Shown here in pieces: positions 1 to 7,748 of a stretch of DNA of 10,406 nucleotides (its first letter is position 1; each line of letters starts with the position of its first letter). The notes under the pieces are model-generated. The model was given only the letters and a program-made list of their open reading frames with translations, was not told the DNA's origin and did not search any database. Location: NCBI GenBank assembly GCA_022842805.1, contig JALHOX010000132.1, positions 1 through 10,406 of the forward strand, in the 5' to 3' direction. The translations under genes were made by a program, and so were the position numbers. The stretch is from Phycisphaerae bacterium (lineage in GTDB: Bacteria > Planctomycetota > Phycisphaerae > UBA1845 > Fen-1342).

Positions 1-8
1 CCGAAACA

Positions 9-100
9 CTCGTAGCGGCCTGCGGCTCGCAGGCCGACGGCTCGTAGCGTCCGGCGGCTCGCAGGCCGACGGCTCATAGCGTCCGGCGAGCCGCCCGCGG
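9..100. repeat. 32-bp tandem repeat, nearly three copies
   Basis: Units begin at 9, 41 and 73. The first two start with CTCGTAGCG and the third with CTCATAGCG, giving an exact 32-bp period. Units 1 and 2 share CGGCTCGCAGGCCGACGG, and unit 3 decays after about 28 bases. Unit 1 contains a perfect inverted repeat: GGCCTGCG (17-24) and CGCAGGCC (28-35) around a 3-base loop. No T-run follows, so this is not a standard intrinsic terminator. The array may belong to the 3' side of a gene beyond the left edge. Its function is unknown. Confidence 0.85.
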
Positions 101-134
101 CTGAAGTTAGCATGACTCGGCCCGCGCGGCTCCT

Positions 135-169
135 TTCTGCATTTTTCATTCTGCATTCTGCATTCTTCC
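135..169 (+). repeat. Heptanucleotide repeat tract (TTCTGCA units), copy 1
   Basis: Five consecutive 7-base units run TTCTGCA (135-141), TTTTTCA (142-148), TTCTGCA (149-155), TTCTGCA (156-162) and TTCTTCC (163-169). The tract lies about 158 bases before the start of the S9 peptidase gene. Related tracts occur at 4624-4675 and 7622-7642. AT-rich heptamers like these stand out in such GC-rich DNA. They resemble in kind the short tandemly repeated heptanucleotides described in heterocystous cyanobacteria, but no relationship is claimed. Confidence 0.85.
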
Positions 170-327
170 TCCAACCCCTCCGCGCGTTTCGCCCCCTTCA
201 CCCCTCCGCCCGCATTAGACAACCGCCCCGCGCCGCCAAACAATGCATCCTGCGCTTCCCGCGCCGACTGTAAGCGGCGCATGGCGGAGCGACTTGTCGG
301 CGAGCGACCTCTTTCAAAGGGTTACTG

Positions 328-2472
328 ATGCAGCGGCACACAAATCATCGATCGGCGCGGCTCGCGCCCTGGACTCTTCGCGCCGGGTTCCTCACCGCCT
401 GCGGGCTCGCGATGCCCGCCTTCGGCGAATCGCCCGCCAGTGCACCGGCGGCCGGCAGCGCCTCCGCCCCGGCGTGGAAGTGGTCGGCCCGCGACGTGGT
501 CGAGATGCGCCGCATCAGCGACGCCCGCATCTCGCCCGATGGCAACGCGATCGCCTACATCCGCAGCGTGCCGCGCTCGCTCGACGCCAAGGACGACGGC
601 GGCGCATATAGCGAGCTATTCCTTGCCGCCGGCGATGGCGCCGCGCGACCCATGATCATCGGCAAGGTCAGCGTCAACGGCGTTCGCTGGACGCCCGATG
701 GCGCGGGTCTCTCGCTTCGCCTCAAGCGCGGCGACGACAAACACAACGCGCTCTATTTCCTGCCCAAAGACGGCGGCGAAGCCCGCAAGGTGCTCGGCCA
801 CGAGTCGTCCATCGGCGACTATGACTGGAGCCCCGACGGCCGCATGGTCGCCTTCGCGGCCGACCCGAAAGAGCCGAAGGACGCCGAGACGAAGAAAAAG
901 CGCGGCTTCACGCAGGAGATTTACGAGGAAGACTGGAAGTACTCGAGCATCTGGGTCGGCACGGCCTGCTTCGACGCCGACGCCAAGCACGAGCACGAAG
1001 CGGAAAAGCCGCGCGAGTTGAAGATCGAAGGACACATCACCAACCCGCGCTTCAGCCCCGACGGCAAGCGCCTGCTGGTCGACCACACGCCCACCCCCGC
1101 CGTCGATGACGACATGATGAAAAAGCGGCTGTGGATCGTCGACGCCACCGACGGCAAACCGCTGGTGAAGATCGCCAACCCCGGCAAGCTCGGCGATGCG
1201 GATTGGTCGCCCGACGGCAAGTGGATCGCCTTCATCAGCGCTGCCGACCTGAACGACCCCTCCGCCGGCCGGCTGATGATCGCCAACGCGAACAGCGGCG
1301 AATTCAAGGACCCGCTGCCCGACCTCGCCGGCGACGTGAAGGCCTTCGCCTGGCAAGATGCCGACACGGTCATGTACATCGGCGACGTCGGCACGCAGAC
1401 GATCCTGGCCAAGATCGACGCGAACGGCAGCGGCGCGAAGACGATCCTCGAAGGCATGCCGCAGATCCTCGGCTCCATCAGCCTGAGCAGCGACGGCCAG
1501 AAGGGCGCGTTCGTGGCCGATTCACCGGCTCACCCCGGCGAGCTTTTCGCGATGAATCACGGCGAGACCGCCCTGCGCCGCCTGACCGATAGCAACAAAT
1601 GGCTGAGCGAAAAGCCGCTCGCCCGTCAGGAAGTCATCGAACACACCGCGCGCGACGGCACCACGCTGCAGGGCATCCTCTTTCACCCGCTGACCGGCGC
1701 AAAGCCCGCCCCGCTCGTGATGGTCGTTCACGGCGGCCCCGAAGCGCACAACTCCAACGGATGGCTGACGCGCTACGCCAACCCCAGCCACCTGCTTTGC
1801 GAGCGCGGCTATGCGGTGTTCTTCCCCAACTATCGCGGCAGCACCGGTCGCGGCGTGGCCTTCAGCAAGATGGGCCAGCACGACGAAGCCGGCAAGGAAT
1901 TCGACGATCTGGTCGACGCCGTCGATCACCTCGCCAAGGCCGGCATCATCGACCGCGCCAAGGTCGGCGTGACGGGCGGCTCCTACGGCGGGTTCGCCAC
2001 CGCCTGGTGCAGCACAAAGCTGACCGAGCACTTTGCCGCCGGCGTGATGTTCGTCGGCATCAGCGACCTGATCAGCAAGAGCGGCACGACCGACATCCCG
2101 AACGAGATGTACCTGGTTCACGCCCGCGCCTGGCCCTGGGACGAGTGGGAGGACCAGCTCAACCGCAGCCCGATCCGCTGGGCCGGCCAGTCCAAGACGC
2201 CGCTGCTCATCATGCACGGCAAGGACGATCCGCGCGTCCATCCGTCGCAGTCGCTCGAGCTCTATCGCTACATGAAGGTGCAGGGCAAAACCGTGCGCCT
2301 CGTCTGGTACCCCGGTGAAGGCCACGGCAACCGCAAGCTCGGCGCGCAATATGACTACTGCCTGCGATTGACCCAGTGGATGGATCACTATCTGAAGGGT
2401 CCGGGCGGCGCCCCGCCGGCGCATGAGCTGGATTACGGGATCGCGTCGGAAAAGGAAGACGACAAAAAATAG
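328..2472 (+). CDS. Secreted S9-family serine peptidase (prolyl oligopeptidase/acylaminoacyl peptidase type)
   Basis: A 714-residue exported peptidase that by family hydrolyses short peptides after or near proline, or releases N-terminal residues. Residues 1-33 look like a Sec signal peptide, with Arg residues, then AGFLTACGLAMPAFG, and likely cleavage after Gly33. LTAC (22-25) resembles a lipobox, but the hydrophobic stretch before Cys25 is too short to favour a lipoprotein. An N-terminal beta-propeller is marked by PD40-like SPDG motifs at 69-72, 168-171, 243-246 and 294-297, with a degenerate SSDG at 387-390. The alpha/beta-hydrolase domain has an oxyanion-type HGGP (468-471), the nucleophile Ser552 in GGSYGG, Asp634 in DPRV and His666 in GEGHGN, so the triad is complete. 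Length is normal for the S9 family. The start is backed by AAAGGG at 316-321, six bases before the ATG. The next gene begins 53 bases downstream with no terminator seen, so an operon is likely. Substrate specificity cannot be read from sequence. Confidence 0.95.
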   Translation: MQRHTNHRSARLAPWTLRAGFLTACGLAMPAFGESPASAPAAGSASAPAWKWSARDVVEMRRISDARISPDGNAIAYIRSVPRSLDAKDDGGAYSELFLAAGDGAARPMIIGKVSVNGVRWTPDGAGLSLRLKRGDDKHNALYFLPKDGGEARKVLGHESSIGDYDWSPDGRMVAFAADPKEPKDAETKKKRGFTQEIYEEDWKYSSIWVGTACFDADAKHEHEAEKPRELKIEGHITNPRFSPDGKRLLVDHTPTPAVDDDMMKKRLWIVDATDGKPLVKIANPGKLGDADWSPDGKWIAFISAADLNDPSAGRLMIANANSGEFKDPLPDLAGDVKAFAWQDADTVMYIGDVGTQTILAKIDANGSGAKTILEGMPQILGSISLSSDGQKGAFVADSPAHPGELFAMNHGETALRRLTDSNKWLSEKPLARQEVIEHTARDGTTLQGILFHPLTGAKPAPLVMVVHGGPEAHNSNGWLTRYANPSHLLCERGYAVFFPNYRGSTGRGVAFSKMGQHDEAGKEFDDLVDAVDHLAKAGIIDRAKVGVTGGSYGGFATAWCSTKLTEHFAAGVMFVGISDLISKSGTTDIPNEMYLVHARAWPWDEWEDQLNRSPIRWAGQSKTPLLIMHGKDDPRVHPSQSLELYRYMKVQGKTVRLVWYPGEGHGNRKLGAQYDYCLRLTQWMDHYLKGPGGAPPAHELDYGIASEKEDDKK

Positions 2473-2525
2473 ATGCCGAGCCGGAAACCGCGGCCGGTGC
2501 GCTCCGCGCGGCCAGGGACGATCGC

Positions 2526-3143
2526 ATGCACCGAATCTGGTACGCGCGGGACGGCTTGGAAGCGAGCGAGATCGTCGAAGCCCTCGCCGAAGAGGGCATT
2601 GTCGCTGACGTGATGGGGATGGGTCTGCAGAGCGCCGGCGGCGCGCTGCCCACCCACGCCGTCGGGCCCGAAATCTGCATCGCCGATGAATCGCGGCGAG
2701 AGGAAGCGGTTCAGATCATCCGTGCCCTGATCGCCCGCGGCGGACTGCCCCCCTACTTCCCCACCGTCTGCACCCAATGCGGCTACGACCTGCGCGGCAA
2801 CCTCGACCCGCGCTGTCCCGAATGTGGCTTTGAGTTTCGCACCGTACCGCCGCCATGGATGTGCGCCTGCGGCGAGGAAATCGAGGGCCACTTCGGTGCC
2901 TGCTGGCGCTGCGGCGCAATGCAGCCCGAGAGCGAGCCAGCCGCACAACCGCCGACGGATGCTGCCCCAAAGCAAAGCGCCGGTCGGAGCAATGACGCCG
3001 CCGATCGAACGCAGCGTCGCGCCGGGCCGCCGCTGCGATATGAGCGTCTGGCGACGTCGCCGCGCGAGTATGGCGTGTGGACTTTCGTGGTCATGGGTGT
3101 CCTCGCGCTCCTGCTGCTGTTGCTAACGGTCCTCAATCGATAG
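2526..3143 (+). CDS. DUF2007-like domain protein with zinc ribbons and C-terminal membrane anchor
   Basis: A 205-residue protein of unknown function. Residues 1-70 resemble DUF2007 (annotated in Pfam as a putative prokaryotic signal-transducing protein): an aromatic opening RIWYARDG, a helix EASEIVEALAEEGI, a variable loop, and a closing helix EEAVQIIRALI. A four-Cys zinc ribbon follows: Cys82 and Cys85 in CTQCGYDLRGN, Cys97 and Cys100 in CPECG. A second Cys cluster has Cys113, Cys115, Cys126 and Cys129. Residues 133-182 are polar and probably disordered. A single hydrophobic helix (about 184-203) ends the chain, with no signal peptide, so the protein is probably tail-anchored with its domains in the cytoplasm. 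The ATG is preceded by AGGGA at 2514-2518 with a 7-base spacer. The gene lies 53 bases behind the S9 peptidase gene. A sensing or binding role is inference. Confidence 0.85.
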   Translation: MHRIWYARDGLEASEIVEALAEEGIVADVMGMGLQSAGGALPTHAVGPEICIADESRREEAVQIIRALIARGGLPPYFPTVCTQCGYDLRGNLDPRCPECGFEFRTVPPPWMCACGEEIEGHFGACWRCGAMQPESEPAAQPPTDAAPKQSAGRSNDAADRTQRRAGPPLRYERLATSPREYGVWTFVVMGVLALLLLLLTVLNR

Positions 3144-3313
3144 CACGGGGGCACGCCGGGCCGATCGGTCGCCCTCCGAGGCCTCAACCAAATCCACCAA
3201 TCCCCGCCACCCTGCTCGCGCGCGGCACAGCCTTTGCGTCGAGCAAACGTGTTTCACGTGAAACAGCGTTGCGCCCCCACGACGCAACCCCCGCCCCGAA
3301 ACCGGCCCCGGAG
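3144..3313. other. Convergent intergenic region holding a parS site
   Basis: This gap lies between two converging genes, the zinc-ribbon protein gene and the glycosyltransferase gene. Apart from the parS palindrome at 3250-3265, it has a weak 6-bp inverted repeat (GTTGCG at 3268-3273, CGCAAC at 3283-3288) with no T-run. No clear intrinsic terminator is visible for either gene. Confidence 0.6.
3250..3265. promoter_or_regulatory. parS: parS centromere site (ParB/Spo0J binding)
   Basis: TGTTTCACGTGAAACA is a perfect 16-bp palindrome and matches the canonical bacterial parS sequence at every position. ParB (Spo0J) loads here as a CTP-dependent clamp, spreads along DNA and works with ParA and SMC in chromosome segregation. 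In most bacteria parS sites cluster near oriC. No parA, parB, dnaA or gidA homologue lies in the window, so the assignment rests on the motif and on its intergenic position. A chance occurrence of an exact 16-mer within 10 kb is very unlikely. Confidence 0.9.
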
Positions 3314-4567
3314 CTACCCGCGCCGATTGAGAATGCGAACGTCGTCGACCGAGCGCATGTCGTAGTGGACATCGCGCCACCAGAAGCGGCTGCTGACGCC
3401 CGCGGCGAGCAGCAGGGGAACGTTAAAGAGCGCCAGCAGCACACCGCCGAACAGCTCCATCGCCCACACGCCTCGATGCAGTGCGGGATCGGGAAGCATG
3501 CGGCGGACGGCGCGGTGGCGTATGGCCCCCTTGGTCATCGCGAGCAAATAGATGACCAGCGCGAGCGAGAACGCGAGCAGGCCCAGGCTTCGCGGCCCCA
3601 GCACCATCCAATAGATCGCGAAAACGACCATGCTCCAAAAGCCGATCACGAACAGCGTGTTGTTGATCGTCGCGGAGATCCAGAATGGCGGGGCGCAGAC
3701 GCGGGTGATGATGAGCTGGCGACGGGCGAAGCGCCAAAAGCGACCCCAGCCGCTGTGGTCGTGATTGGGGATGAGGACACGCGGCGTGAAGTAGAGCCGC
3801 TGGCCGGCCTCGCGCACGGCGCGGGTGATCTCAAAGTCTTCGGAGAGCACGTTTCGCCAGCGCTCGGCGATGCGGAGCTTCTCGAACGTTTCGCGGCGCA
3901 TCGCGACCGAGCCGCCCCAGACGAAGTTGGTGCGCCGCGCGATGACGAGCAAGTTGATCGCCAGTGCGTTCCAGACGCAGCGAACGAGGCCGAGCAGCGT
4001 GCCGTCGGGGACGTACCAACGGAAGCCGGTGACGGCGCCGATCTCGGGATCGGCCAGCGGCGCGGTCATGGCGCGCAGCCATTGGCGATGGGGCACGCTG
4101 TCGGAATCGAGAAAGGCAAATGCTTCGCTGCGCGGATCGGCGGCCTCGATGGCGGCGAGGTGGTTGGCGATCTTTTGGACCATGGCGGTCGAGCAGCCGG
4201 CGATGACGCAGCGGAGAGAGGGGTGAGGAGGTCGAGGGGTGAAGGCGTTGGCCGCATCGGACGTCTGTGCGGCGCGCGAATGTTCGATCGTTCGCTGGAT
4301 CAGGTCGTACGCGGGATCGGTGTCGGATTCGACCGCGCAGATGATCTCGTAATGCGGATAGTCGAGAACCTGCACAGCGGCGAGTGTGGCGGGCAGCTCG
4401 GGGTCGAGGCCCTTGCATGGGAGCAGGACGGAGGCGAAGGGTGTGGGGCCGTCGAGAGGCCGCGCCAGCTCCGAGGAGACATAGCGATCAAAAAGCCATG
4501 TTTGCACGACCGAACCTGCGAGCAGGAGGATCGCGACGACCGAAAGAGCGGCGAAAAGGACGAACAT
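3314..4567 (-). CDS. Membrane glycosyltransferase, GT2/GT21 (ceramide glucosyltransferase/HpnI-like)
   Basis: A 417-residue integral-membrane glycosyltransferase that probably moves a sugar from a nucleotide donor to a lipid acceptor on the cytoplasmic face. Residues 1-23 form an N-terminal anchor. The GT-A domain shows PFASVLLPCKGLDPEL (43-58), Asp82/Asp84 in ESDTDP, the metal-binding DSDS (154-157) and the probable catalytic Asp244 in SEDFE. The family's RxxRW signature appears as RFARR (279-283), with Arg in place of Trp. Three or more C-terminal hydrophobic segments follow at about 299-323, 328-345 and 369-392. The open frame continues to 4912, but that extension translates a heptanucleotide tract and overlaps the permease gene, so the ATG at 4567, directly before the anchor, is preferred. 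No good ribosome binding site precedes it, and GTG at 4576 is an alternative. Residues about 103-118 hold a proline-rich insert coded by GA-rich DNA. The acceptor lipid is unknown. Confidence 0.85.
   Translation of the reverse strand: MFVLFAALSVVAILLLAGSVVQTWLFDRYVSSELARPLDGPTPFASVLLPCKGLDPELPATLAAVQVLDYPHYEIICAVESDTDPAYDLIQRTIEHSRAAQTSDAANAFTPRPPHPSLRCVIAGCSTAMVQKIANHLAAIEAADPRSEAFAFLDSDSVPHRQWLRAMTAPLADPEIGAVTGFRWYVPDGTLLGLVRCVWNALAINLLVIARRTNFVWGGSVAMRRETFEKLRIAERWRNVLSEDFEITRAVREAGQRLYFTPRVLIPNHDHSGWGRFWRFARRQLIITRVCAPPFWISATINNTLFVIGFWSMVVFAIYWMVLGPRSLGLLAFSLALVIYLLAMTKGAIRHRAVRRMLPDPALHRGVWAMELFGGVLLALFNVPLLLAAGVSSRFWWRDVHYDMRSVDDVRILNRRG
4213..4245. repeat. GA-rich low-complexity insert inside the glycosyltransferase gene
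   Basis: GAGGGGTGA occurs at 4218-4226 and again at 4234-4242, 16 bases apart, within a purine-rich patch. On the coding strand it encodes the proline-rich AFTPRPPHPSLR. The reverse complement of the patch contains CTTCACCCCTC, which also occurs in the non-coding region at 196-206. This suggests intergenic-type repeat DNA inside the reading frame. Confidence 0.5.
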
Positions 4568-4623
4568 GGCGAGCACGGGAGGAATGGTGCGCGAGCGGGG
4601 GCAGGAAGGGAAGCGGGGGAATT

Positions 4624-4675
4624 GCGAATAGCGAATGGCGAAGGAAATGCAGAATGCAGAATGAAGAATGCAGAA
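4624..4675 (-). repeat. Compound heptanucleotide repeat tract, copy 2
   Basis: On the plus strand, three 7-base units GCGAATA, GCGAATG, GCGAAGG (4624-4644) are followed by AAA and then TGCAGAA (4648-4654), TGCAGAA (4655-4661), TGAAGAA (4662-4668) and TGCAGAA (4669-4675). The second block is the reverse complement of the TTCTGCA units at 135-169. The tract fills much of the 139-base gap between the permease stop and the glycosyltransferase start. It reads as TTCTGCA on the strand of the downstream glycosyltransferase gene. Confidence 0.85.
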
Positions 4676-4706
4676 GGCGCGCTCGATGACGGTCGGCGCG
4701 CCGGAC

Positions 4707-6581
4707 TTACGCAGGCCGCGCGGCGGGGATCGGTTTGGGCAGGCCGCGATACCAAAGCCCGACGAAGGCCGCCGTGAGCAGCGCCTGCGCCGCGAGGCCG
4801 GGCCATGGGTTGCCGGCGCGGGCGAGGCAGAGAATGGCGGTGCCGAGGGGAGAAACCTGGCCGAAGAAGAGCGGGCTCTTGCGCCGAGCGGAATTGCCGT
4901 CCGCGCCGGCATCCACTGCGTTGGAAGCGGTGTTCTTCACACCCTCACCAGCCGCGCTCTCGATGATGTGGTGTTCGGCTTCGGCTTCGAAGTTTTCGTC
5001 GTCGTCCGTTCCGTGCGTGTGCCCGTCAGCCGGCGAGACCGCGGTCGTGACGACGACGGACTGGGAGTCCTCTCGCAAATCGTCAAAGACCTCTTGCACG
5101 CCGTCGGCGAGCAGCGGCATGACGCGGAAGACGACATAGGCGATTCCGACCCAGAGCACGGCGGCGCGCTGATTGCGCATGCAGACGACAAAAATCGCGA
5201 TGTCCATCACCAGCATCAGCAGGATCGCCAGGGGCAGCGCACCGTCGCCGGTGAAGGAGAAGAAGCTGAGCTTTTCCGGCTTATGCGGCGCGATCGGGAC
5301 CGGATTGAAGGTGATCGAGCCATCGGGGTTGACGACCGATCCTGGCGGAAGGCGGTAGCCGGCGGGCAGGCTCGTGCCGGCCGGGATCGTGACCGAGCCG
5401 GGCGCGGCTGCGCCGGCGGCCTTCGCTTTGCTGAGATCGACAAAAAGGTCCGGGCGGCTGCCCAGCATGACCATCGCACACATCAGGGCCGTGAGCAGCA
5501 GCGGGATGGTGACGATGTAGCTCCGCGAGCGGGCCGAACGGCGCTCGCCAAACGCGGCGGCGTTTTCGGAGGCGTTTTGCTGGTCGGCGGCGGCAGCGAG
5601 CGGGGCATACGCGATCAGCGACGCGACGGCGAGCGACGCGCCGAGCTGGACCGAGAGCGCGTCGAGGTCGGGGTCGCCGAAGCTGAAGGCCGAAGGCATG
5701 ACGCAGATGGCGACGACGGTGACCACGGCAAAGAGCAAGACCAGCAGCAGACCGTGATTCAGGCCGAAAAGCGACCCGCCCACCACGCGCACCTTGCGGG
5801 CCGCGGCCGCGAAGAAGAGCACCGAGAATGCAATCTGCGCGAGAGCAGACGCGATCAGCGAGGGGCCGGCGCCGCTGATACTCGGCAGTCCTTTGGTGAC
5901 GACCGAAATGAGGATCGACGCCGTCGCGAAGCCCAGCAGCAGCCGCAGGCCGGGAACGAGTTGAATGATCGATCCGCCGCCGAGGAAGAAGAAAATCAGG
6001 AGCGGCGCGCCCTTTTTTCCCGGCGCGTGCAGAGCCAGCAGCAGAGCGGCGCTCGCCGCGAGGAAGGACATCATCAGCAGCAGCGCCTGGCCGCCGAACC
6101 AGTGCTGCAACATCACGCCGGCCGGCATCGTGAGCAGCCGCCCTGCGTCGACGCAGAGCCACGCGCCCAGCAGCACAGCCGCGGCGTAGAGGCAATAAGC
6201 CAGAATGGGGGCGGAGGAGAGATAGCCGAACGCGATTCGTACGCCGCTGAGCGGCGTCAGTCGGTGCGATTCGAGCATGCCGCTGGTGTAGTCGGTCACG
6301 ACCGCCTTGCGCACCGCCAGCGGAACCATCAGGAGCAGAAAGAGGCACTCCGCACCGGCGACCCATCCGAGAGTGCCGGCGCTGGTGCTGCTGGAGATGG
6401 CGCTCTTTTCGAGCTCGCTCGGGGGGCGTCCCGTTCGCAGAGGAAACGAGGTGATGGCGGAGGAATACGCGACGTACCAGCCCACGAGCATGACGACCAG
6501 GTATGCGCCCGCGGCGAGAATCAGCTTGTTGCGCCCGCCGGCGAGGTTGTAGTGCAGGCCGGCGAAGGGGTTGAAAGCCAT
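4707..6581 (-). CDS. ABC-2-type transporter permease
   Basis: A 624-residue polytopic membrane protein, the membrane half of an ABC exporter whose ATPase is encoded just upstream. Roughly a dozen hydrophobic segments can be seen, at about 20-40, 72-91, 117-145, 163-186, 192-228 (one or two), 241-262, 273-298, 312-333, 354-374, 447-468, 473-493 and 592-611. RKAVVTDYTSGMLESHRLTPLSG (91-113) is the conserved cytoplasmic stretch of ABC-2 permeases that follows the early helices and probably contacts the ATPase. A soluble Pro/Gly-rich loop lies at about 378-437. A His- and acid-rich loop lies at about 518-545, including DGHTHGTDDDENFEAEAEHH. The start is backed by AGGGA (plus coordinates 6591-6595) with a 9-base spacer. 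Only 21 bases separate it from the ATPase stop, so the two are one operon. The substrate cannot be told. Confidence 0.85.
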   Translation of the reverse strand: MAFNPFAGLHYNLAGGRNKLILAAGAYLVVMLVGWYVAYSSAITSFPLRTGRPPSELEKSAISSSTSAGTLGWVAGAECLFLLLMVPLAVRKAVVTDYTSGMLESHRLTPLSGVRIAFGYLSSAPILAYCLYAAAVLLGAWLCVDAGRLLTMPAGVMLQHWFGGQALLLMMSFLAASAALLLALHAPGKKGAPLLIFFFLGGGSIIQLVPGLRLLLGFATASILISVVTKGLPSISGAGPSLIASALAQIAFSVLFFAAAARKVRVVGGSLFGLNHGLLLVLLFAVVTVVAICVMPSAFSFGDPDLDALSVQLGASLAVASLIAYAPLAAAADQQNASENAAAFGERRSARSRSYIVTIPLLLTALMCAMVMLGSRPDLFVDLSKAKAAGAAAPGSVTIPAGTSLPAGYRLPPGSVVNPDGSITFNPVPIAPHKPEKLSFFSFTGDGALPLAILLMLVMDIAIFVVCMRNQRAAVLWVGIAYVVFRVMPLLADGVQEVFDDLREDSQSVVVTTAVSPADGHTHGTDDDENFEAEAEHHIIESAAGEGVKNTASNAVDAGADGNSARRKSPLFFGQVSPLGTAILCLARAGNPWPGLAAQALLTAAFVGLWYRGLPKPIPAARPA

Positions 6582-6602
6582 GCGGAGAATTCCCTGACTC
6601 TG

Positions 6603-7547
<945 letters not shown>

Positions 7548-7556
7548 TCTTGGACG

Positions 7557-7562
7557 CCCTCC
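7557..7562 (-). promoter_or_regulatory. Ribosome binding site fixing the ABC ATPase start
   Basis: On the minus strand this reads GGAGGG, nine bases before the ATG at 7547. It supports that start over the ATG at 7649, which would add 34 residues derived partly from repeat DNA. Confidence 0.85.
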
Positions 7563-7621
7563 AGGCGAAAACCTATGATCGCGAGGGTCCGGTGAGACGG
7601 CAAGCGCGGGCGTGGCGAGAT

Positions 7622-7642
7622 TGAAGAATGCAAAATGCAGAA
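7622..7642 (-). repeat. Heptanucleotide repeat tract, copy 3
   Basis: Three 7-base units on the plus strand, TGAAGAA (7622-7628), TGCAAAA (7629-7635) and TGCAGAA (7636-7642), are the same family as the tracts at 135-169 and 4648-4675. The tract lies in the divergent gap between the ABC ATPase (start 7547) and the small membrane protein (start 7749). It reads as TTCTGCA on the ATPase strand, 74 bases before its start codon. Confidence 0.75.
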
Positions 7643-7738
7643 CGACCATCGAAAGTGAGCACCGCTCCGCACGGCATGATCAGATGCGGCGATTCGTTGA
7701 TTCTTGTGGGCGGGTTGTCCGCGCGACAAGCGGTGGAT

Positions 7739-7743
7739 GGAGG
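7739..7743 (+). promoter_or_regulatory. Ribosome binding site fixing the start of the small membrane protein
   Basis: GGAGG ends five bases before the ATG at 7749. Earlier in-frame ATGs at 7704 and 7737 lack comparable sites, and the second would overlap this one. Confidence 0.7.
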
Positions 7744-7748
7744 CTGAT

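Larger units (their letters stand above)
1..327. other. Non-coding region upstream of the S9 peptidase gene
   Basis: No convincing gene is seen here. The stretch contains a 32-bp tandem repeat at 9-100, a heptanucleotide tract at 135-169, a pyrimidine-rich C/T stretch at about 170-215, and the leader of the S9 peptidase gene. An open frame from 243 to 611 lies mostly inside the peptidase gene in another frame and is rich in Arg, Pro and Ala, as expected of a shadow in GC-rich DNA. No promoter with clear -35 and -10 hexamers could be picked out. Confidence 0.7.

Noticed and set aside
9..100. CRISPR-like array
   Set aside because: The 32-bp period is a direct tandem repeat without unique spacers between units, and no cas genes are present.
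340..405. Lipoprotein signal (LTAC) in the S9 peptidase
   Set aside because: Only six residues separate the last Arg from Cys25, and hydrophobic residues continue past it, so ordinary signal peptidase I cleavage after Gly33 fits better.
243..611. Possible small upstream gene of 122 codons
   Set aside because: It overlaps the peptidase start in another frame, has a low-complexity Arg-rich composition and lacks a ribosome binding site.
3268..3288. Intrinsic terminator between the convergent genes
   Set aside because: The inverted repeat is only 6 bp with a 9-base loop and no T-run on either strand.
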